The notes beneath the pieces were generated by a model. It worked only from the letters and a program-made list of their open reading frames with translations. It was not told the DNA's origin and did no database searches. This document shows positions 1 through 3,558 of a stretch of 5,383 nt of DNA, one piece after another. Made by a program: the position numbers and the translations under genes. Position 1 is the first letter of the stretch, and every line of letters starts with the position of its first letter. The stretch lies in the NCBI GenBank assembly GCA_938049795.1, contig CALLCD010000067.1, positions 1-5,383 of the forward strand, written 5' to 3'. Origin of the DNA: an uncultured Hyphomonadaceae bacterium (lineage in GTDB: Bacteria; Pseudomonadota; Alphaproteobacteria; Caulobacterales; Hyphomonadaceae).

Positions 1-45
1 GTCCTCTTATGGCTTTGTGACAACGTATAGGCAGTTTGGTGAAAC

Positions 46-61
46 GGGGAGTCAATTTTTG
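46..61 (+). promoter_or_regulatory. Shine-Dalgarno that fits a TTG start for tlyA
   Basis: GGGGAG at 46-51 lies 7 nt before an in-frame TTG at 59-61, which is ideal spacing, but 13 nt before the ATG at 65. The TTG start would add only two residues (M-G) to the protein. The GTG at 17 has no Shine-Dalgarno in front of it. The TTG is therefore a credible true start, although homology does not separate it from the ATG. Confidence 0.45.
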
Positions 62-64
62 GGT

Positions 65-796
65 ATGGCGCGAGAACGTGCGGACAGGCTGCTGGTGACG
101 CTGGGGCACTTTGAAAGCCGTGCGGCGGCGCGGGCGGCGATTGAAGCGGGCGGAGTGATGTGTGATGGCGCGCCGGTGGGAAAGCCGTCGCAGATGCTGC
201 CGCTGGACGGGGAGATTGTCGCCGAGCGGGCGCACCCCTTTGTGTCGCGCGGCGGGGTGAAGCTGGCGCATGCGCTGGAGGTGTTCGGCGTTGAGGTGGC
301 AGGGCTGACTTGTGCGGATCTTGGGGCATCGACGGGCGGGTTTACGGATTGTTTGCTACAGGCGGGCGCGGCGCATGTGGTGGCGGTGGATGTGGGGCGC
401 GATCAGTTGCATGAGCGGGTGCGGGGGTCGGCGCGGGTGAGCGTCTATGAGGGGCTGGATGTGCGGGCGGTGACCGCCGAGCATATCGGTGCGCGGACGC
501 AGCTTTTGGTGACGGATTTAAGCTTTATCGGGCTGGAGAAGGCGCTTGGACCGGCCTTGGCTTTGGCGGGGGCGGGGGTGCAGCTTGTGGGCTTGTTTAA
601 GCCGCAATTCCAAGTCGGGCGGAAACATGTCGGGCGGGGCGGGATTGTGACTGATATTGCGGCTGTGGAGCGGGCCGCGAAAGCCTTCGCCGACTGGATA
701 GAGGGCGAAGGCTGGACGGTTGAAGGTTGGTGCGACAGCCCCGTACGCGGCGGGGATGGCAATGCCGAGCGATTGTTTCTGGCGGTTAAGCGCTAG
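65..796 (+). CDS. tlyA: TlyA-family rRNA 2'-O-methyltransferase (S4 + FtsJ-like domains)
   Basis: The protein is predicted to transfer a methyl group from SAM to the 2'-OH of a cytidine in rRNA (C1920 of 23S rRNA in characterised TlyA; the longer type II enzymes also modify C1409 of 16S). Counting from the ATG at 65 (243 aa), residues about 4-60 form an S4 RNA-binding domain (RADRLLVTLGHFESR). The FtsJ-like fold follows, with the SAM motif DLGASTGGFTD at 85-95. The K-D-K-E catalytic set is visible as K66 (SRGGVKL), D151 (TDLSFI), K179 (FKPQFQVG) and E235 (GDGNAERLF). The protein stops right after the last motif and lacks the C-terminal extension of the mycobacterial enzyme, so I infer the shorter type I form. 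The frame is open upstream to a GTG at 17, but homologues begin near MARERADRLL. A TTG at 59 is a serious alternative start. Such proteins are often labelled 'hemolysin', which is probably misleading. The gene converges on the next one, 3 bp away. Confidence 0.95.
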   Translation: MARERADRLLVTLGHFESRAAARAAIEAGGVMCDGAPVGKPSQMLPLDGEIVAERAHPFVSRGGVKLAHALEVFGVEVAGLTCADLGASTGGFTDCLLQAGAAHVVAVDVGRDQLHERVRGSARVSVYEGLDVRAVTAEHIGARTQLLVTDLSFIGLEKALGPALALAGAGVQLVGLFKPQFQVGRKHVGRGGIVTDIAAVERAAKAFADWIEGEGWTVEGWCDSPVRGGDGNAERLFLAVKR

Positions 797-805
797 AGCC
801 TAGCG
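791..805. repeat. Inverted repeat covering the stop codons of two convergent genes
   Basis: CGCTAG (791-796) and CTAGCG (800-805) are perfect reverse complements separated by 3 bp. Each arm is the last sense codon (CGC, Arg) plus the TAG stop of one gene, so the plus- and minus-strand genes end as mirror images. A second short stem, GCGAG (803-807) with CTCGC (815-819), overlaps it. No T-run follows on either strand, so this is not a convincing intrinsic terminator, but nothing else between the genes could act as one. Confidence 0.6.
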
Positions 806-1468
806 AGGGATCCACTCGCCATTGGGGCTGAACTGGCAGACCTCGACTTGCTCGCTGGTGTGCTGGCCGTTGGGCAACTGCGTCGTCTGGGTGACGAACT
901 GGCAGACGGGTTGGAAGACGCGCGAATTTTGCTGGCCAGCAGGAGGGGACAAAGGTGGCGGCGGGGAGACGGGTGCCGAGGTGCGGGTTGGCTGGGTTCC
1001 GACGGGGGCCTGACCGCCAAAGGGGGCGGGGTTTGAGCTTCGTTGCTGGCGTGTGCCGGAGAAAGGACGCGTGTTGTAGCCATTATTGTTGTAGCCATAT
1101 TGTTGCTGGCGGCAATTGCGGTCGCGTGCGGCGGCGATCTGGCTGCCGATTAGGCCACCTGCGATGGCACCGATGGCGATGCCTGCGCCATTGTTGTTGC
1201 GCCGGAAGCCGCGTCCGCCGCGAAATCCACGTCCGCGATGGCCAAAGCCGCGATTGAACCCGTTGCGGCGAAAGCCCCGGTCACCACGGTAAGAGCGTCC
1301 GCGCCGGTCTTTGGTGATCAATCCACCTGCGGTTCCGCCGACAATCGCACCGACGACGCCGCCGACCGCCTGATTGTTGGTTCCGCAACCGCGTGTTTGC
1401 GCATTGGCGGTGGAAAAAGCGCCAAGCGAGAAGAGGGCGAAAGTGGCTGCGAGGGCGAAACGGCGCAT
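800..1468 (-). CDS. Secreted glycine-zipper (2TM, 17-kDa-antigen-like) protein with an Arg/Gly-rich loop
   Basis: This 222-aa protein is predicted to be exported. Residues 1-23 are a Sec signal peptide (positive MRR, hydrophobic core, then ANA before Q24). No lipobox is present, so it should be periplasmic or outer-membrane associated rather than a lipoprotein. Two glycine-zipper segments follow: 34-51 (AVGGVVGAIVGGTAGGLI) and about 94-113 (GAGIAIGAIAGGLIGSQIAA). Between them, residues 54-90 contain 14 Arg, 11 Gly and 5 Phe in 37 positions. Next come Asn/Tyr/Gly-rich repeats (124-132) and a Pro/Ser/Thr-rich linker (about 145-180). The C-terminal stretch has the pattern C189...C211-QFSPNGEW, which resembles the closing C-x(~20)-C...(D/N)G-x-W element of 17-kDa surface antigen relatives. 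That resemblance is from memory and is inferred. Molecular function is unknown; an envelope structural role is the best guess. The start is supported by AGGAG 7 nt upstream. The gene converges on tlyA and diverges from rluA. Confidence 0.8.
   Translation of the reverse strand: MRRFALAATFALFSLGAFSTANAQTRGCGTNNQAVGGVVGAIVGGTAGGLITKDRRGRSYRGDRGFRRNGFNRGFGHRGRGFRGGRGFRRNNNGAGIAIGAIAGGLIGSQIAAARDRNCRQQQYGYNNNGYNTRPFSGTRQQRSSNPAPFGGQAPVGTQPTRTSAPVSPPPPLSPPAGQQNSRVFQPVCQFVTQTTQLPNGQHTSEQVEVCQFSPNGEWIPR
1072..1098 (-). repeat. 15-bp tandem repeat encoding Tyr/Asn-rich units
   Basis: The 12-mer TGTTGTAGCCAT occurs at 1072-1083 and again at 1087-1098, a period of 15 bp or five codons. On the minus strand it encodes the GYNNN-GYN segment of the glycine-zipper protein (residues about 124-132). 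Because the period is a multiple of three, copy-number slippage would keep the frame. Confidence 0.6.
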
Positions 1469-1475
1469 GGGAGTG

Positions 1476-1480
1476 CTCCT
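1476..1480 (-). promoter_or_regulatory. Ribosome binding site of the glycine-zipper gene
   Basis: On the minus strand, AGGAG sits 7 nt before the ATG at 1468-1466. This is optimal spacing and fixes the start, which also gives an intact signal peptide beginning MRRFALA. Confidence 0.85.
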
Positions 1481-1615
1481 GATTTGGTCGGTTACATCTA
1501 CAGTTTGTCGCGTATCTTGATCGCAAAACGGGGAAACGCTTTGCGGACGCGTATCAGTCTATCACGCTATGGGAGCGTTCATGAACCGAAGCTGAAGCGA
1601 AAATGACTGTTTTGT
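1481..1615. promoter_or_regulatory. Divergent intergenic region with a dyad between two direct repeats
   Basis: This stretch separates the minus-strand surface-protein gene from plus-strand rluA, so promoters for both should lie here. CGCGTATC occurs at 1509-1516 and 1548-1555. Between them, CGCAAA (1522-1527) and TTTGCG (1540-1545) form an inverted repeat with a 12-nt centre. I found no clear -35/-10 pair in either direction. TTGCGG (1541-1546) with CGCTAT (1565-1570), spaced 18 bp, is the best plus-strand candidate and it is weak. An operator role for the repeats is inference only. Confidence 0.35.
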
Positions 1616-1646
1616 GAGGGGAGCTTGGCTTATGGCTGGGCGATGA
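1616..1646 (+). promoter_or_regulatory. Strong Shine-Dalgarno and 4-codon mini-ORF overlapping the rluA start
   Basis: GAGGGGAG (1616-1623) is the only strong ribosome binding site ahead of rluA. Its best-placed ATG is at 1632, 8 nt downstream, but that ATG is out of frame with rluA. It opens a Met-Ala-Gly-Arg mini-ORF ending in TGA at 1644-1646, which overlaps an in-frame rluA ATG (1643-1645) as ATGA, the classic arrangement for translational coupling. The alternative is a TTG start for rluA at 1625, where the site is rather close. The bases are directly visible; use of the mini-ORF is inferred. Confidence 0.4.
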
Positions 1647-2296
1647 TGTCTCCTTATCTGCCTCCGGCGATGGCTCCGATTGATATTGTGTATCGCGATG
1701 AGGGGCTTTTGATTGTCAATAAGCCAAGCGGTCTGTTGTCTGTGCCCGGGCGTGGGCCGGAGAAGGCGGATTGTCTGGTTTCGCGGGTGCAGGCGAGCGA
1801 GGCAGGTGCGCGGATTGTGCATCGGCTGGATATGGAAACGTCGGGGCTATTGGTTTTGGCGCTATCAGCTGAGATGCAAAGAGCGATGTCGATGCTGTTT
1901 GAGCGGCGGGCGGTGGACAAGACATATGAGGCGCTGGTCTGGGGGGAGCCGGAGGGCGAAAGCGGCGTGGTTGATTTGCCGCTGGCGAAGGATTGGCCGA
2001 ACCGGCCCTTGCAGCGGGTTGATCCTGAGGGGGGAAAGCCGAGCGAAACCCATTGGCAGGTGATTGCGCGGGAGGACGGTTTTGCGCGGGTGCGGCTGCG
2101 GCCGGTGACGGGGCGGACGCATCAATTGCGGGTGCATATGGACGCAATCGGGCATCCGATCTTGGGGGATACGCTTTATGGTACGGATCGTTCGCGCGGG
2201 ATGGCGGAGAGATTGCAGCTGCATGCGTGCGGGTTGGGCTTTGTCCATCCGGTGACGGGGGCGGCTGTGGAGGCGCGATCAGTACCGGATTTTTAG
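1643..2296 (+). CDS. rluA: RluA-type pseudouridine synthase (23S rRNA/tRNA)
   Basis: The enzyme is predicted to isomerise uridine to pseudouridine. The E. coli RluA it resembles acts on U746 of 23S rRNA and U32 of several tRNAs. Numbered from the ATG at 1643 (217 aa; E. coli RluA is about 219), the visible landmarks are LLIVNKPSGLLSVPGR (22-37), the catalytic motif HRLDMETSG (60-68) with nucleophile D63, the conserved Tyr in KTYEALVWG (93-101), VDLPLAKDWPNRP (110-122), GRTHQLRVH (157-165) and HPILGDTLYG (171-180). The DWPNRP and GKP segments point to RluA rather than RluC or RluD, and there is no N-terminal S4 domain. The frame extends to a TTG at 1625, but aligning the N-terminus with E. coli RluA favours the ATG at 1643 or 1646. 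A short mini-ORF precedes it. The next gene begins 37 bp downstream with no terminator between, so co-transcription is possible. Confidence 0.94.
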   Translation: MMSPYLPPAMAPIDIVYRDEGLLIVNKPSGLLSVPGRGPEKADCLVSRVQASEAGARIVHRLDMETSGLLVLALSAEMQRAMSMLFERRAVDKTYEALVWGEPEGESGVVDLPLAKDWPNRPLQRVDPEGGKPSETHWQVIAREDGFARVRLRPVTGRTHQLRVHMDAIGHPILGDTLYGTDRSRGMAERLQLHACGLGFVHPVTGAAVEARSVPDF

Positions 2297-2333
2297 CGCA
2301 GATGTGACTGTGTTTTCACTTGCCTGACGCGGC

Positions 2334-3428
2334 ATGAACGCCCAGATTGGGGCTATGGGACTCTTGGATGAGACAGGCAAACAGCTTGGCCGCGCGCGAT
2401 ATGCGGCAGCGCAAGGGGCGCGGTCGGCTTGGTATGGCGCGCACTATGTGCTCGCGCGTCGGCGCTCGGGGGCATTTACGCGGCCCGGGGAAGCGCCGTT
2501 TCAGCCCGAGAGCGGGACGTTTGACGCCAAGGCGATGCGGCAGGGCTTTCTCGACCTGTTTGCGCAAGATCGGGCAAATATCGAAGCGGGGCTTTATCGT
2601 GCGCCCGATGATGTCCGGCTGAGGGATCTGGCGCGGGCGCTGGCCTCGTCGCGGGCGTTTCTGAGAGATGTGTCCGAGGTGGACCGGCGACGGGCGGGGC
2701 GGCAGGGGACCGAAGTGCGCCAGACCAAAGCGGACCGGATCGAGCGGTTTCCGGTCTATTATCGTCAGAATTTTCATTATCAGTCCGATGGCTGGCTGTC
2801 TGATGACAGTGCGCGGATTTATGACACGCAGGTCGAGACCCTGTTTGCGGGCGCAGCGGACGCGATGCGGCGGGCGGTGCTGGCGGAATTGGCGCGCGGC
2901 ATGGCGGGGCGGGACCAGCGGGAGGTGGCCTATCTCGATGTGGCGTGCGGGACGGGGCGGTTTCTGGTGCAGGTCTTGCGGAACTTCCCCAAAGTGCAGG
3001 CAAGCGGGCTCGACCTGTCGCCCAATTATGCGACGCGGGCACGGCGGGCGACGCGTCGGTGGCCGCAGGTTGATGTTATCGAAGGGGCAGCCGAGGCGAT
3101 GCCGGTGGCGGACGCCAGTCTCGACTTTGTGTCCTCGATCTTTCTGTTCCACGAATTGCCGCCAAAGATCAGGCCGCTGGTGTTTGCGGAGATTTTCAGA
3201 GTGCTTAGGCCCGGCGGGACATTTATCTTTGCCGACAGTTTGCAGTTTGGCGATGTTGAGGCGCTGGATGCGGCGCTCGAATATTTCCCCGAAGGGTTTC
3301 ATGAGCCGTATTATAAAGGGTATTTGAAAGCGGATCTGGTGTCGCAAATCGAAGAGGCTAGCTTTGTGGCGGGGGCGCGCAAAATCGCGTTTTTGACCAA
3401 GGTGATGAGTTTTACCAAGCCGGTTTGA
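2334..3428 (+). CDS. Class I SAM-dependent methyltransferase with uncharacterised N-terminal region
   Basis: This is a 364-aa protein whose second half is a class I (Methyltransf_11/UbiE-like) methyltransferase. Motif I is LDVACGTGRF (201-210), the ribose-binding acidic residue lies in GLDLSPNY (225-232), motif II is near EGAAEAMPVADASLDFV (250-266) and motif III is RVLRPGGTFIFADS (289-302). Residues 1-45 are basic and Ala-rich, and about 60-130 are probably helical. Residues 139-182 carry an aromatic segment (FPVYYRQNFHYQSDGWLSDD, then IYDTQVETLF) that I associate with a conserved but uncharacterised methyltransferase group. The substrate cannot be read from the sequence: a small molecule, quinone or lipid is as likely as RNA. 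No signal peptide or membrane span is evident, so it should be cytoplasmic. The ATG at 2334 is the first possible start, because a TGA lies in frame at 2325-2327. It lacks a clear ribosome binding site, and the ATG at 2355 is an alternative. Confidence 0.85.
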   Translation: MNAQIGAMGLLDETGKQLGRARYAAAQGARSAWYGAHYVLARRRSGAFTRPGEAPFQPESGTFDAKAMRQGFLDLFAQDRANIEAGLYRAPDDVRLRDLARALASSRAFLRDVSEVDRRRAGRQGTEVRQTKADRIERFPVYYRQNFHYQSDGWLSDDSARIYDTQVETLFAGAADAMRRAVLAELARGMAGRDQREVAYLDVACGTGRFLVQVLRNFPKVQASGLDLSPNYATRARRATRRWPQVDVIEGAAEAMPVADASLDFVSSIFLFHELPPKIRPLVFAEIFRVLRPGGTFIFADSLQFGDVEALDAALEYFPEGFHEPYYKGYLKADLVSQIEEASFVAGARKIAFLTKVMSFTKPV

Positions 3429-3547
3429 GCAGCTTTTGCAGGTTTGGCTTGAAATCCGCTCTTTGCGTGCGAGGTTTTGCCGCCCCGTCAACGTGGACAA
3501 GTGGCCCGGTTTTCGCCTAGGAATGAGGCTGAAAACGAGAAGTCATT
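3429..3547. promoter_or_regulatory. pccA upstream region with three TTTGC copies
   Basis: This intergenic segment lies between the methyltransferase stop and pccA, so the pccA promoter is expected here. TTTGC occurs at 3435-3439, 3462-3466 and 3476-3480 in the same orientation, the first extended to TTTGCA. I see no convincing -35/-10 pair and no intrinsic terminator for the upstream gene. A hairpin at 3509-3536 is listed separately. Confidence 0.3.
3509..3536 (+). promoter_or_regulatory. Bulged 10-bp inverted repeat in the pccA leader
   Basis: GTTTTCGCCT (3509-3518) pairs with AGGC-T-GAAAAC (3526-3536), giving ten base pairs with a single bulged T at 3530 and a 7-nt loop (AGGAATG). It ends 22 bp before the pccA ATG and has no T-run, so it is not a standard terminator. 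It could be an operator or an RNA hairpin in the 5' leader; the sequence does not decide between them. Confidence 0.45.
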
Positions 3548-3552
3548 AGGGG
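3548..3552 (+). promoter_or_regulatory. Ribosome binding site of pccA
   Basis: AGGGG lies 6 nt before the ATG at 3559. An in-frame TAG at 3547-3549 overlaps it and excludes upstream starts. The site is part of an 8-bp palindrome, GGGGCCCC (3549-3556). Confidence 0.8.
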
Positions 3553-3558
3553 CCCCGT

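Noticed and set aside
1..30. End of an upstream plus-strand gene
   Set aside because: Stops are present at 18-20 and 28-30 in the two other frames, but too few codons are visible to choose a frame or name a product.
17..64. GTG start for tlyA that would add 16 N-terminal residues
   Set aside because: It has no ribosome binding site, and the added residues precede the point where TlyA homologues begin.
1382..1390. Lipoprotein lipobox in the glycine-zipper protein
   Set aside because: The only cysteine near the signal peptide (C28) is preceded by T-R-G, which does not fit the [LVI][ASTVI][GAS]C pattern, and the ANA-Q site upstream is a better cleavage point.
1238..1606. Plus-strand open frame of 122 codons across the start of the surface-protein gene
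   Set aside because: It lies antisense to a gene with a signal peptide and good ribosome binding site, has no such site of its own and shows no domain.
2297..2333. Terminator between rluA and the methyltransferase
   Set aside because: Only a 4-bp GTGA/TCAC pairing is visible, and it is not followed by a T-run.
3427..3464. Intrinsic terminator after the methyltransferase (GAGC...GCTCTTT)
   Set aside because: The stem is only 4 bp around a loop of 27 nt, and the T-run is three bases long.
2316..3500. A 394-codon open frame on the minus strand opposite the methyltransferase
   Set aside because: It covers the methyltransferase almost exactly, is very rich in Arg, Pro and His, and has no motif. 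It is the antisense shadow of a real gene.
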